From Agaricicola taiwanensis (GTDB lineage: Bacteria; Pseudomonadota; Alphaproteobacteria; Rhizobiales; Methylopilaceae): DNA of 64,000 bases. The notes under the pieces are model-generated. The model did no database searches. It had not been told where the DNA came from and worked only from the letters and a program-made list of their open reading frames with translations. Positions 26,385 through 35,107 of the stretch are shown piece after piece. The stretch lies in contig NZ_BMCP01000001.1 in assembly GCF_014635245.1 (NCBI RefSeq), positions 930,001 to 994,000 of the forward strand, written 5' to 3'. The stretch's first letter is position 1; the number at the start of each line of letters is the position of its first letter. The translations under genes and the position numbers were made by a program.

Positions 26385-26491
26385 TTTACAAGATTTACAA
26401 TCTGGAACCGCAAATTGACGTGAGTTTACAGGTTTACCTAGCAGATATGAGGATATTCTTGCGCTTCCTGCGTTCTTGTCAAATCTTTACA
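26385..26491. promoter_or_regulatory. TTTACA repeats between the ScfR-type gene and aceA unit
   Basis: TTTACA occurs at 26385-26390, 26394-26399, 26425-26430 and 26486-26491, with TTTACC at 26433-26438. Two pairs are tandem with 8-9-base periodicity (TTTACAAGATTTACA and TTTACAGGTTTACC). The 128-base gap separates divergent genes, so this is a likely binding region for the ScfR/RamB-type protein, though the repeats could include promoter elements. Confidence 0.5.
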
Positions 26492-26506
26492 TCAAAGGAG
26501 ACAGCC

Positions 26507-26734
26507 ATGAACGCGATTGACAACGGCAGCGAGGAATATGTGACTATCATCGCCCCCAGTGCCGGGGAGGCCATGGCGCAGTTCAAAGCGCGCGGCCTTG
26601 ACGAGCAAGGTTTCCTGATCGCGGGCAGGATAGGCCGGCATCAGTTCTCTCTGGTGAGCGGCACCACCAGCACGACGCTGTTCGCCGATGAGAACCTGGT
26701 GGCGGCGACCTTCTCGCGCACCATCGCCCGCTAG
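26507..26734 (+). CDS. Small conserved-looking protein upstream of isocitrate lyase
   Basis: This 75-aa protein (MNAIDNGSEEYVTIIAPSAG...) starts at ATG 26507 behind a strong SD (AAAGGAGA). It has an alternating beta pattern (FLIAGRIGRHQFSLVSGT) and no cysteine or membrane segment. Its place between the regulator and aceA suggests it shares the acetate response. No function is recognised. Confidence 0.65.
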   Translation: MNAIDNGSEEYVTIIAPSAGEAMAQFKARGLDEQGFLIAGRIGRHQFSLVSGTTSTTLFADENLVAATFSRTIAR

Positions 26735-26809
26735 GGGGGCGATCCCAGTACAACCCAGATCCGGTCATGCCGCCGTCCGGCGGACGGCGGAGCCATGCCA
26801 GAGGAGAAG

Positions 26810-28111
26810 ATGAGCATGCTCGACACGTCACGCAGTTTCGAGGGCTTTCCCGCGCCGGACTATGCGCCGGACCGGTGGAAGAACATCGCCCGCACTTACG
26901 GCTACGCTGATGTCGTGCGGCTCTCGGGCTCTCTGCAGATCCGCCACACCTTGGCCGAACACGGCGCTCGGCGCTTGTGGGAACTGCTGCATTCGGAAGA
27001 TTTCGTGCCGACTTTGGGCACTTTCACCGGCAATCAGGCGGTGCAACAGGTCAAGGCCGGATTGAAGGCGATCTATCTCTCAGGCTGGCAGGTGGCGGCC
27101 GATGCCAATACGTCGGGCAACACCTACCCCGACCAAGGCCTTTATCCCGTGGACAGCGTTCCCTCCGTCATCCGCCGCATCAACAAGGCCCTGCAACGCG
27201 CCGACCAGATCCAGACCATGGAGCGCGCGGACGGCATGGCGAGCGCCGACATCGACTACTTCGTGCCGATCATCGCCGATGCCGAGGCCGGGTTCGGTGG
27301 CACCCTCAACGCATTCGAATTGATGAAGGCGATGATCGAAGCCGGCGCAGCCGCGGTGCATTTCGAGGATCAACTGGCATCGGAGAAGAAATGCGGCCAC
27401 CTGGGCGGCAAGGTTCTGGTGCCGACGAACCAGTTCATCCGTACTCTGAACGCAGCCCGGTTGGCCGCCGACGTCATGGGCGTACCGACGCTGATCATGG
27501 CGCGCACCGACGCTGAGGCAGCCCGGCTGATCACGTCGGATATCGACGAATATGATGCGCCCTTCGTCACGGGGGAGCGCACGGCGGAGGGCTTTTACCG
27601 CCTGAAGGGCGGGATTGATGCGGCCATCGCCCGCGGTATCGCCTATGCCTCCTATGCCGATCTCATCTGGTGCGAAACCAGCAGGCCGGACCTCGCCGAA
27701 GCCAGGAAATTTGCCGAGGCTGTCCGAAAGGTGCATCCGGACCAGATACTGGCTTACAACTGCTCACCCAGCTTCAACTGGGCCAAGCATATGGACGAGG
27801 TCGCCATGGCACGGTTTCAGCGCGAAATCGCAGCCATGGGCTACAAATATCAGTTCATCACGCTGGCCGGGTTTCACAATGTCAGCCTCACCACCTTCGA
27901 GCTTGCCCGTGCCTACAGGCAGGACGGCATGGCGGGATATTCCCGGCTGCAACAGAGCGAATTTGCAGCGGAGCAGCATGGATTTTCCGCCGTTCGCCAC
28001 CAGCGCGAGGTTGGCACGAGCTATTTCGACGCCGTCTCCCTCGCTGTCTCCGAAGGCAAGAGCGCAACCACGGCCATGGGCGAGTCCACGGAAGCCGCCC
28101 AGTTCCACTGA
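26810..28111 (+). CDS. aceA: Isocitrate lyase
   Basis: This 433-aa enzyme splits isocitrate to succinate and glyoxylate, first step of the glyoxylate shunt for growth on acetate or stored polyhydroxybutyrate. Evidence: the catalytic [14 protein letters not shown] signature (about residue 193), [36 protein letters not shown], and the CSPSFNW loop. Length is normal for the short bacterial class. The start is ambiguous among ATG 26795, 26810 and 26816; AGAGGAG just upstream favours 26810 or 26816. Likely regulated by the neighbouring ScfR/RamB-type protein. A terminator follows. Confidence 0.95.
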   Translation: MSMLDTSRSFEGFPAPDYAPDRWKNIARTYGYADVVRLSGSLQIRHTLAEHGARRLWELLHSEDFVPTLGTFTGNQAVQQVKAGLKAIYLSGWQVAADANTSGNTYPDQGLYPVDSVPSVIRRINKALQRADQIQTMERADGMASADIDYFVPIIADAEAGFGGTLNAFELMKAMIEAGAAAVHFEDQLASEKKCGHLGGKVLVPTNQFIRTLNAARLAADVMGVPTLIMARTDAEAARLITSDIDEYDAPFVTGERTAEGFYRLKGGIDAAIARGIAYASYADLIWCETSRPDLAEARKFAEAVRKVHPDQILAYNCSPSFNWAKHMDEVAMARFQREIAAMGYKYQFITLAGFHNVSLTTFELARAYRQDGMAGYSRLQQSEFAAEQHGFSAVRHQREVGTSYFDAVSLAVSEGKSATTAMGESTEAAQFH

Positions 28112-28148
28112 AGGCGATGAGACCGGCTACATTCGTTGAACCTCCGAA

Positions 28149-28172
28149 GGCGGGCGGCTGGCGCCGCCCGCC
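28149..28172. terminator. Stem-loop between convergent aceA and phytase-like gene
   Basis: GGCGGGCGG (28149-28157) pairs perfectly with CCGCCCGCC (28164-28172) around a six-base loop, followed by TCCTT. It sits 38 bases after aceA and 12 bases from the end of the leftward gene, so it may serve both. Confidence 0.6.
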
Positions 28173-28183
28173 TCCTTGGCTCC

Positions 28184-29545
28184 CTAGCGGGCGTTCAGGA
28201 GATCGCTCACTTCAAGCAGGATGAACTCATTGTCCGCCGCCTTGCCGATCTGCCGGCCGGCTGAAAACGGCAGGTTGTTGTCGTTGGCAACGAGAATATG
28301 GGTATCATCAACGCGCATCACGTCTTCGATGGTGAAAAAGGGAAAAGTGAACTTGCCGGTGAGGTCGCGTTTAGCGGCGGTCTCCACTAGCGCCTTGCCG
28401 TCGGGATCCTCGATATTCATCAGGTCGATGTGGCCGATGCGGCGGATGAAGCCTTCGGCATCCCTTTGCGAGGTGTCGACCAGCACAACCTTCTTGACCC
28501 GCGCCGGAAGCGGATAGCAGGCTGTCTTGTCCCCGGCACCCTCGGCGCAGGCAAGGCTGGGGTCGCCTTCGCCGTTATCGCGTTCGATGATCAGCGCCCG
28601 GCTTTCATCGATGAAGTTGAAGTCACCGATCGCCGTGGCGCCGTCGGACAGGCGGAACTTGAAGCTTTCGCCGGTCCAATCCTTCTTGCCCGTGTCGAAG
28701 GTCATGATGCGGAGGAAGTCGCCTTCCGGTTTTCCGTCCTCGCCAAGAATCGGCTTTTCGAGCAGGGCCCAAAGCAGATTGGTTCCGGGCTGAAGCGCCA
28801 TTCCCTCATAGCCGCCGGAGCGCTGGACGCGGAAATCCCTGCCTGCAAGGGCGGGCACGACCGTGCCGGGAGTGTCCGGCCCTCTCAGCACAGCGCCGTC
28901 GAGCCGGGTCGGATAGACGTCTAGCACGCGTCCGTCTGCCGCGGCGCGGATGATGTAAGGCCCGAACTCCTCGCCGATCCAGATCTCTCCATCGAGATAC
29001 TGGATGCTTTCAGGATCGAAATCCGCGCCCGTGAGATAGCGGCTTTCTGTGCCCTCGTAGGCGATGCGGAAGGGCACCTTCCTGTCGGGATCGCGCAGGA
29101 AGATCGTCTCGACGCGCCCCACCGTGCCGGCGTCGAAATCCGGCTTCATGCGGTGGAAGAAGAGAAGGGCGTCGGGACTGTTGATCTTGCTGCCGAAGCC
29201 ATTGTCAGTCAGCGTGAAGATGCTGCCGTCGCCGGCCCGGTTCATGGCGAAGCCCGACATGCCCTGGACCGGTTGGCCGATGAAGGGCAGCGAGATGCCG
29301 GTCGGATGGCTGCCATAGGCGGCACCGACATCGCCTGGCGCCGACATCGCGTTATGGTTGGGCACCTTGCCCGTGAACTTGCCGGACATCCACGCATCCC
29401 GCGGGGCGTCGGCGGGCGGCGTTACCAAAGAGAGGGCGGGCAGGAGCGCGTGCCCGGCCAGTTTGGCGCGAAAGACCTCCTCGGCAGAGGCGGGCAGCAT
29501 CAAGGCCGAAAGTGCAAGGGTGGACAGCAGAACACGGCGCAGCAT
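28184..29545 (-). CDS. Secreted phytase-like esterase-family protein
   Basis: This 453-aa protein has a signal peptide (MLRRVLLSTLALSALMLPASA) and then the 'esterase-like activity of phytase' pattern: a beta-propeller rich in D-G turns with SGFAMNRAGDGSIFTLTDNGFG, GTESRYLTGADFDPES, WIGEEFGPYI and HILVANDNNLPFSAGR near the end. Family members are periplasmic or extracellular; the true substrate is mostly not defined, and phytase activity is doubtful for many. AAAGGAG precedes ATG 29545. The gene appears monocistronic. Confidence 0.8.
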   Translation of the reverse strand: MLRRVLLSTLALSALMLPASAEEVFRAKLAGHALLPALSLVTPPADAPRDAWMSGKFTGKVPNHNAMSAPGDVGAAYGSHPTGISLPFIGQPVQGMSGFAMNRAGDGSIFTLTDNGFGSKINSPDALLFFHRMKPDFDAGTVGRVETIFLRDPDRKVPFRIAYEGTESRYLTGADFDPESIQYLDGEIWIGEEFGPYIIRAAADGRVLDVYPTRLDGAVLRGPDTPGTVVPALAGRDFRVQRSGGYEGMALQPGTNLLWALLEKPILGEDGKPEGDFLRIMTFDTGKKDWTGESFKFRLSDGATAIGDFNFIDESRALIIERDNGEGDPSLACAEGAGDKTACYPLPARVKKVVLVDTSQRDAEGFIRRIGHIDLMNIEDPDGKALVETAAKRDLTGKFTFPFFTIEDVMRVDDTHILVANDNNLPFSAGRQIGKAADNEFILLEVSDLLNAR

Positions 29546-29668
29546 AAGGGCTCCTTTGTTTCAGGAATGAGCCCTCGGCGGATAGGCGCCAACCGTGACA
29601 GACACGTCTCGGATCCGCGACGATCCCATGACGGGGATGCCGGGCAGGCGTGCCGCGCGCACATTAAA

Positions 29669-29697
29669 CCTCCAGCCTCTCGGAAGAGGGCTGGAGG
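29669..29697 (-). terminator. Hairpin at the end of the TctC-type gene
   Basis: CCTCCAGCCTCT and AGAGGGCTGGAGG form a strong stem with a CGGA loop and one bulge (29669-29697). Read on the minus strand it is followed by TTTAATG, eight bases after the TctC-type stop, so it is a likely terminator for that leftward gene. Confidence 0.65.
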
Positions 29698-29705
29698 TGA
29701 TGTTG

Positions 29706-30662
29706 TCACTGCGGCTCGATGCCAGCCGTCTTGGTGTATTCGGCCCAGCGCTTGACGTCGGCGGCGACATAATCGCCGAAGGGCTGGCTATGATCCTCCC
29801 GCACGGCAAACCCCATATCGGCGAGCTTCTTCTTCACGTCGTCCTGCTGCGTGATCTTGATCAGCGCCTGCCGGAGTTTCTCGATGATCTCGGGCGGGGT
29901 GCCCTTAGGCGCGAAAATTCCGCTCCAGGCAGAGATGCTGAAGAAGGGGAAACCGGCTTCCTTGAGCGTTGGCACATCCGGCATCAAAGGCGTTCGTTCA
30001 GCCGTTGTCACGGCGAGGATGCGCAGGGATCCCTCTTTGACCTGCGGCAGCGCGGCGACAAGATCGTTGAACATGAAGGTGATGCGCTGCCCCAGCAGAT
30101 CCTGGATGGCGGCCGGGCTGCTCTTGTAGGGAACGATGGTGAGGTCAAGCTTCTCCTCAGCCTTCAAGACAGATCCCGAAAGCTGACCCAGTGCATTGCC
30201 ATAGCCCACGGTCATTTCACCGGGGGTTTTTCTGATGCCTTCGACCAGGCTCTTGAGATCGGTATAGGGATCCTTGGCGTTGACCAGCAGAAAATACGGA
30301 TATTCGCCGAGCCCCGCGATGGCCTCGAAGTCCTTCACCGGGTCATAGGGAACATTCTTCATCAGGCTGCGGCTCGCGGCATGGCTCGATGTGCCACCGA
30401 TCGTCAGCGTATAGCCGTCAGGTTCGGCCCTGGCCGCGAGGCCGGCTCCCATCGTCCCGGACGCGCCAGGCTTATTGTCCACGATGAAGGGCTGGCCCAG
30501 TTCCGCCTCCAGCCGTTCCGCGAAGATGCGGGCGACAACGTCGGTGCCGCTGCCGGCTCCAAACGGCGCGATGATGGTGACCGCCCGTGTTGGATAGTCC
30601 TGAGCCGCAACCGCGGTGGTCAGGCACAAGGCTGCCAGGGCAGCCCCTATTAGACATTTCAT
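29706..30662 (-). CDS. TctC/Bug-family periplasmic solute-binding protein (orphan)
   Basis: This 318-aa protein has a signal peptide (MKCLIGAALAALCLTTAVAA) followed by the Bug/TctC opening DYPTRAVTIIAPFGAGSGTD, and the domain body VDNKPGASGTMG, TLTIGGTSSHAAS. Such proteins capture tricarboxylates or other carboxylates for tripartite transporters. No tctA or tctB membrane gene is visible, so it is an orphan binder that may serve a distant transporter or a sensor. GGGAGG precedes the ATG. A LysR gene lies about 1.7 kb away on the other strand. Confidence 0.85.
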   Translation of the reverse strand: MKCLIGAALAALCLTTAVAAQDYPTRAVTIIAPFGAGSGTDVVARIFAERLEAELGQPFIVDNKPGASGTMGAGLAARAEPDGYTLTIGGTSSHAASRSLMKNVPYDPVKDFEAIAGLGEYPYFLLVNAKDPYTDLKSLVEGIRKTPGEMTVGYGNALGQLSGSVLKAEEKLDLTIVPYKSSPAAIQDLLGQRITFMFNDLVAALPQVKEGSLRILAVTTAERTPLMPDVPTLKEAGFPFFSISAWSGIFAPKGTPPEIIEKLRQALIKITQQDDVKKKLADMGFAVREDHSQPFGDYVAADVKRWAEYTKTAGIEPQ

Positions 30663-30922
30663 GGAATTCCTCCCTCTTGATGCGCCGTGGCGCGTTCCGG
30701 CCCTCTCGATGCTTTTCTCCGAAAGCTATACTCTGAGAGCACAAGCGGCCATGTTCGGCCGCCCCTAAGGCAGCACGGCGTCGGCGAAACGTCAACAGTC
30801 TACAATCTGGACTGTTCGGTCTGCGACAGCTCTGGCTTCTCGTTTCGGTAGGGCGGGTAACGCGCTGGCAAGCCGGGCACGACATACTGAGATCGCCATC
30901 ATCTTCACGTCGGATGCCGCTC

Positions 30923-32248
30923 ATGCCGAACCGCCGCCTTGTCCTTTGCGCCGCTGCCGGGTTTCTCGCGGCGGTGCCCTCCGGCGCCAGGGCGCTGGAT
31001 GGCGCGAAGCTGGGATTGAAGCCCGGCGCCACCAATGATCAATCGGATGTTCTGGAGCGCCTTCTGCGCGGCGCGGCGGCGGCGGGCGAGGCGCTTTATC
31101 TTCCTGGCGGCAATTACAGGGCCGAGCGCGTCCGACTGCCGGATGGTGCGCGGCTGATCGGAGAGCCCGGTGCAACGCGGCTTCATGGCAGTGGAACCTC
31201 ACCGATCCTGATCGCGGAGAAAGCGAAACGAATCAGCATCGAGAGTCTCGCCCTGGAGGCACGGGGCGGCGCGGCGGCCGACGATGCCGGCCTGCTAACG
31301 GCCGAAGATGTCGGAGACATCACGTTGCAGCGGCTCGAGGTGGCGCGGTCTCCGGGCAGCGGCGTCCGGCTGCTGCGTTGCGGAGGGCGGCTCCGCGACC
31401 TGTCGCTTCGCGACATTGCGAACACCGGCATCTTCAGTCTCGACGCCACGGGCTTGATCATCGAAGGCTGTCGAATGACCGACATCGGCAACAACGGCAT
31501 TCAGGTCTGGCGCTCGTCTGGCGGCTGGGACGGTACGCTGGTGCGCGGCAATATGATCGAACGCGTTCGTGCCGACGCGGGGGGCTCCGGCCAGAACGGT
31601 AATGCCGTCAATCTGTTCCGCGCCGGCGGCGTGCTGGTCGCGGACACGCAGGCCGGCGACTGCGCTTATACGGCTGTCAGAGCCAACGCCTCTTCCGATG
31701 TTTCGATCCGAGGGACAATGGCCCGCAACATGGGCGAGGTCGCGATCTTCGTGGAGTTCGGTTTCTCCGGGGCAGTGGTTGTCGGCAATGTCATCGAACG
31801 GGCCGCAGCCGGCATCTCCATCACCAATTTCAATGATGGCGGCCGTCTTGGCACCGTTCAGGGCAACCTCGTGCGCGATGTCTTCCGCAGGCCGGACCCC
31901 GAAACCGGCAAGATCAGCTATGGCTATGGGATTTCCGCTGAAGCCGACACGGTCATGTCCGGCAACGTGGTCGAGGGTGCCGAAGGCATCGGCATCAACC
32001 TCGGCTGGGGACCTTATCTCCGCGATGTTGCGGCCCACGGCAATATCGTCCGCGACGTGTCAGTCGGGATCGGGGTATCGGTGGCGCCCGACGCCGGTCG
32101 CGCCAGCATCATCGGCAACACCATTGCCGGCGCACGCCGTGGCGCCATTCTCGGCTTCGCATGGGACGATGTGAAGACAGGCGATCTCGCGCGCGCGGGC
32201 GTCTCCGTCGATCCGCGCCTGACGGTACGGGATAACAGTGCCGCCTAA
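30923..32248 (+). CDS. Tat-exported repetitive beta-helix protein (TIGR03808-like)
   Basis: This 441-aa protein begins with a twin-arginine-like signal (NRRLVLCAAAGFLAAVPSGARA) and then a right-handed parallel beta-helix pattern with recurrent G-N-x-I turns (GNMIERVRA, GNVIERAAA, GNLVRDVFR, GNVVEGAEG, GNIVRDVSV, GNTIAGA). It resembles the TIGR03808 family of Tat-translocated repetitive proteins in rhizobia, function unknown. ATG 30923 gives the usual short n-region; ATG 30914 is three codons upstream. The preceding 260 bases hold the divergent promoters with the TctC gene. A role in polysaccharide binding or cleavage is only a guess from the fold. Confidence 0.75.
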   Translation: MPNRRLVLCAAAGFLAAVPSGARALDGAKLGLKPGATNDQSDVLERLLRGAAAAGEALYLPGGNYRAERVRLPDGARLIGEPGATRLHGSGTSPILIAEKAKRISIESLALEARGGAAADDAGLLTAEDVGDITLQRLEVARSPGSGVRLLRCGGRLRDLSLRDIANTGIFSLDATGLIIEGCRMTDIGNNGIQVWRSSGGWDGTLVRGNMIERVRADAGGSGQNGNAVNLFRAGGVLVADTQAGDCAYTAVRANASSDVSIRGTMARNMGEVAIFVEFGFSGAVVVGNVIERAAAGISITNFNDGGRLGTVQGNLVRDVFRRPDPETGKISYGYGISAEADTVMSGNVVEGAEGIGINLGWGPYLRDVAAHGNIVRDVSVGIGVSVAPDAGRASIIGNTIAGARRGAILGFAWDDVKTGDLARAGVSVDPRLTVRDNSAA

Positions 32249-32346
32249 TACTTTGGAATAAGGTCAGACTTGCTGGGCTTTGCCGTCTCCTTTAAGGAAT
32301 AGAAATCGGCGCAAGTACCCGCTCGTCTGTAAAGGTTCTAAAGCAA

Positions 32347-33381
32347 ATGGGAACGACAAAGGCCGTGCCAGCACATGCGGCACGTTCGGCAATAAAGCCG
32401 CAAGAAAAGTTTCAGTCTGTTCCGGCTTCGCTCATCTCGCTCCGGTTTTTGAACATCCTGACTGCGATCGACGAGACAGGCAGCCTGAGTGGGGCGGCAA
32501 AGCGGCTCGGGTTGACGCAATCAGCCATCTCGCAGGCCATGCAGGCGTTCGAGGATTCTCTGGGTCAAAGGCTGTTCGATCGAAGCTTGCGCCCGCCTGC
32601 CTTCACCATGACCGGGCGCCTTATTCTAAAGCATGCAGGCGAGATCATCGAGCGCACGCAGCAGCTTGAACATGCGTTGCGGTTTTCGGCCCAGGCTCAG
32701 CTTCCGCTGTTGCGCCTTGGCGTCATCGATACCTTCGCGACGACGGTGATCCCCCACCTGATCAATGACCTTGGCGACATCGCGTCAAACTGGTCCGTGA
32801 AATCGGGCGCGGAGGAGACATCGATCAGCGCGGTCCTGGAGCATCGGGCGGACTTGATCATCACCTCCGATGATCCTGCGCGCCATGCCAATCTTGCTGT
32901 TCGTTTCATCCTCAGGGAACCGTATTGTCTTGTCCTGCCCAAGGCGGCACCCGATCCAGGGGATGATATCGGCAAGCTCTCAGAGCACCTGGACTTCGTT
33001 CATTATAGCAAGAGCCTTCACATGCGAGAGGAGGTCGATCGCTATCTTGGCGACAACGGCGTCCGCACGAAGAACAAATATCAATTCAGCTCGATAGAGG
33101 CCGTGATGGCCATGGTTGCCGGAGGGCTGGGCTGGTCGATCGCAACGCCCCTAGCGCTGTTGAAAGCACGGCACCATATTTCCTCGTTGCAATGCCTGCC
33201 ACTTCCCAACGCGAACATGCAGCGGGCAATCTGCCTGGTCGGCCATGAAGGCGAGTCCGACAAGGTCATGGACAAGATCTTCAAATCCACGGTGGGAATC
33301 CTGAAGCAGAATATCCTGCCGGAGGTGCGCGCGCTTTGCCCTCATCTGGGCGGTTTGATCAAAGTCGATAAACGGGTCTGA
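32347..33381 (+). CDS. LysR-type transcriptional regulator
   Basis: This 344-aa protein has a LysR helix-turn-helix (FLNILTAIDETGSLSGAAKRL, then TQSAISQAMQAFED) starting near residue 33, after a longer than usual N-terminal arm, and a periplasmic-binding-like effector domain (LRLGVIDTFATTVIP, VMAMVAGGLGWSIATPLAL). It could control the TctC-type gene or the beta-helix gene, neither of which it directly faces. Effector is unknown. Confidence 0.85.
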   Translation: MGTTKAVPAHAARSAIKPQEKFQSVPASLISLRFLNILTAIDETGSLSGAAKRLGLTQSAISQAMQAFEDSLGQRLFDRSLRPPAFTMTGRLILKHAGEIIERTQQLEHALRFSAQAQLPLLRLGVIDTFATTVIPHLINDLGDIASNWSVKSGAEETSISAVLEHRADLIITSDDPARHANLAVRFILREPYCLVLPKAAPDPGDDIGKLSEHLDFVHYSKSLHMREEVDRYLGDNGVRTKNKYQFSSIEAVMAMVAGGLGWSIATPLALLKARHHISSLQCLPLPNANMQRAICLVGHEGESDKVMDKIFKSTVGILKQNILPEVRALCPHLGGLIKVDKRV

Positions 33382-33479
33382 GGAACAGTGGCAGCGCGTC
33401 TCGGCGCTGCCCGGAGGAGCGGCGGGGCGATCGACCGGACCAGTCCGCAGTTATCCAGTCGATGTCCCAGGCCCATCAG

Positions 33480-34046
33480 TCAGGGTTCGCCGTAGCGCAA
33501 CGTGCTGGTCCAGATCAGTTCAAGCCGCCGCAGCGTCCGATAGGTCGTTTCCAGATCGCGAATTTCATCTTCATCGCGCGCGATCAGGCGATGATACGTC
33601 TCGTCCACCACACCTAGGGAGCGGCAAAGTTGCTGGCCCTTCTCCGACAGCCGCAGGCGTGCCGAGCGCCTGTCGCGCTGCGATGCGCTGCGGTCGACAT
33701 AGCCACCTTCCACAAGCTGCTTCAGATTGTAGGAGGCGTTGGAGCCGAGGTAATGGCCGCGCTCCAGAAGGTCGCGCACCGTCAGTTCGTCATCGCCGAT
33801 GGTGAACAGGAGCATCACCTGCGCGCAGGAGACATCATCGATGCCCAGGCGGGTGAGTTCGACACGCAGAAGATCCGCGTATCGGCGATTGACACGCTCC
33901 ACCAGCCGAACAAGCTCCAGATGGGTCACGGAACTGGACGCCGAATCGCTGTCAGCGCTTTGCACTGCAGCATTGGGCATGGCGGTGACCGCCCAATCAT
34001 CATTGGGCGCGCCCGCATCGAACGCCCCCATTGCCTTATGTATCAT
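33480..34046 (-). CDS. ldtR: MarR-family regulator, LdtR type
   Basis: This 188-aa winged-helix protein matches the LdtR pattern: long N-terminal arm, then LVERVNRRYADLLRVELTRL, LTVRDLLERGHYLGSNASYN and LVEGGYVDRSASQRDRRSARL (recognition wing). LdtR in Liberibacter and Sinorhizobium controls an L,D-transpeptidase gene and osmotic tolerance. ATG 34046 is preferred because GGGGAA stands seven bases upstream; an ATG at 34061 is in frame. No ldtP-type transpeptidase gene is adjacent here. An inverted repeat just upstream may be its own operator. Confidence 0.75.
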   Translation of the reverse strand: MIHKAMGAFDAGAPNDDWAVTAMPNAAVQSADSDSASSSVTHLELVRLVERVNRRYADLLRVELTRLGIDDVSCAQVMLLFTIGDDELTVRDLLERGHYLGSNASYNLKQLVEGGYVDRSASQRDRRSARLRLSEKGQQLCRSLGVVDETYHRLIARDEDEIRDLETTYRTLRRLELIWTSTLRYGEP

Positions 34047-34068
34047 CGCGTGGTTCCCCATTTTTGAT

Positions 34069-34090
34069 AAAGTGAAATTCGAAACACTTT
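34069..34090. promoter_or_regulatory. Inverted repeat upstream of ldtR
   Basis: AAAGTG (34069-34074) and CACTTT (34085-34090) face each other around AAATTCGAAA, which itself contains the palindrome TTCGAA. It lies about 25 bases before the start of ldtR, a typical place for MarR autorepression. The 288 bases from here to the TetR gene hold no gene I can support. Confidence 0.4.
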
Positions 34091-34378
34091 CCAGATAATC
34101 GGTCGTTGCCCCATCTTCTATTTGCGTTGAAACATGTCGCTGCCTTCCATCGGCACGTCACATTTCCGTTTTACTTTACGAGAGCACGGTGTTCACGAGG
34201 GCGTGACGCTATGGGGCGGTTATGTCCTTTTCTTGGCGGCGATGAAATTACGGCAGTTTGCCTGAATTTTGAGAAGGAAATTTTGTGCACTGCCGCAAGC
34301 CGCGCGTTGCGGCGCCGGCTCGAGGCGATTCGGTAATATGCTTTGGAAGACGGGAGACGTACTCGCGAGCGGCGGAAC

Positions 34379-34996
34379 TTACCCGGCGCCGTAGGCCGCG
34401 AGAAAGACGGCGACAGCACCGTCGATGATCGCCTTGCGCCTTTCCTTGCCGGGCGGTGGTGCGCTGGCCAGCATGGTGGGAGTGACCCCACAGTTCATGA
34501 GCATGCCGAGGAACTGGGTCGCGGCAAGTTCAATGTCCTCGATGGCAAGGATGCCGGCCTCGACCTGACGGGCGAGATAGCCCGAGAGACGCTGAATTCC
34601 GATCCGCGGCCCTGCATCGTAAAGCGCCTGACCGACTTCCGGAAATTTTTCCGCCACGCCGATGACGGCACGCAGCGATGCCACATGATCCGGACGAAGC
34701 ATCAGTTCCAGGTAGCTGTTGCCCAGTTTCCCCAGAACACGGGCCACATCGTGGTCTTCGGCGTCGAGCTCGAACAACTGTTCGGCCGATTGCCGCTTTT
34801 CCGACGAAACAAGTTCCGCGAAGAGGAGTTGCTTGCTCTCGAAGTAGACATAAAGCGTGCCCTTCGAGACGCCGGCTTCCCGGGCGATCTCCCCCATGCT
34901 GGCGCCATCGAACCCCTTGGCCAGAAAGACGGAGCGGGCGCCCTCCAGGATCTGGAGCTTCTTGTCGCGATCAGGCGACGGCGGAAGGGAGTTCAT
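34379..34996 (-). CDS. TetR/AcrR-family repressor of the divergent efflux pair
   Basis: This 205-aa protein has the TetR helix-turn-helix (ILEGARSVFLAKGFDGASM, then REAGVSKGTLYVYFESKQLL) and an all-helical ligand domain. It is divergent from the EmrA/EmrB-type genes, and two near-identical 19-bp palindromes lie between, so it most likely represses both itself and the pump until a drug-like ligand binds. Confidence 0.9.
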   Translation of the reverse strand: MNSLPPSPDRDKKLQILEGARSVFLAKGFDGASMGEIAREAGVSKGTLYVYFESKQLLFAELVSSEKRQSAEQLFELDAEDHDVARVLGKLGNSYLELMLRPDHVASLRAVIGVAEKFPEVGQALYDAGPRIGIQRLSGYLARQVEAGILAIEDIELAATQFLGMLMNCGVTPTMLASAPPPGKERRKAIIDGAVAVFLAAYGAG

Positions 34997-35016
34997 GACG
35001 GGTCCTGAAAAGTCAG

Positions 35017-35035
35017 TGACCGAACGGTTCGGTCA
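35017..35035. promoter_or_regulatory. TetR operator 1
   Basis: TGACCGAACGGTTCGGTCA is a perfect palindrome with 9-bp arms around one central G. It is 21 bases from the TetR start, overlapping its likely promoter. Confidence 0.85.
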
Positions 35036-35072
35036 TATTGACTTAGTTGCGCTGCCTGCTTTATGTCAAGCC

Positions 35073-35091
35073 TGACTGAACGGTTCGGTCA
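35073..35091. promoter_or_regulatory. TetR operator 2
   Basis: TGACTGAACGGTTCGGTCA differs from operator 1 at one position. It ends 16 bases before the emrA-like start, and the two operators are 56 bases apart centre to centre, so one repressor can control both directions. Confidence 0.85.
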
Positions 35092-35107
35092 ATTCGGGAG
35101 GTGCGCC

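Noticed and set aside
29595..30653. 352-codon rightward frame across the TctC gene
   Set aside because: Antisense to a well-supported TctC/Bug protein with signal peptide and SD.
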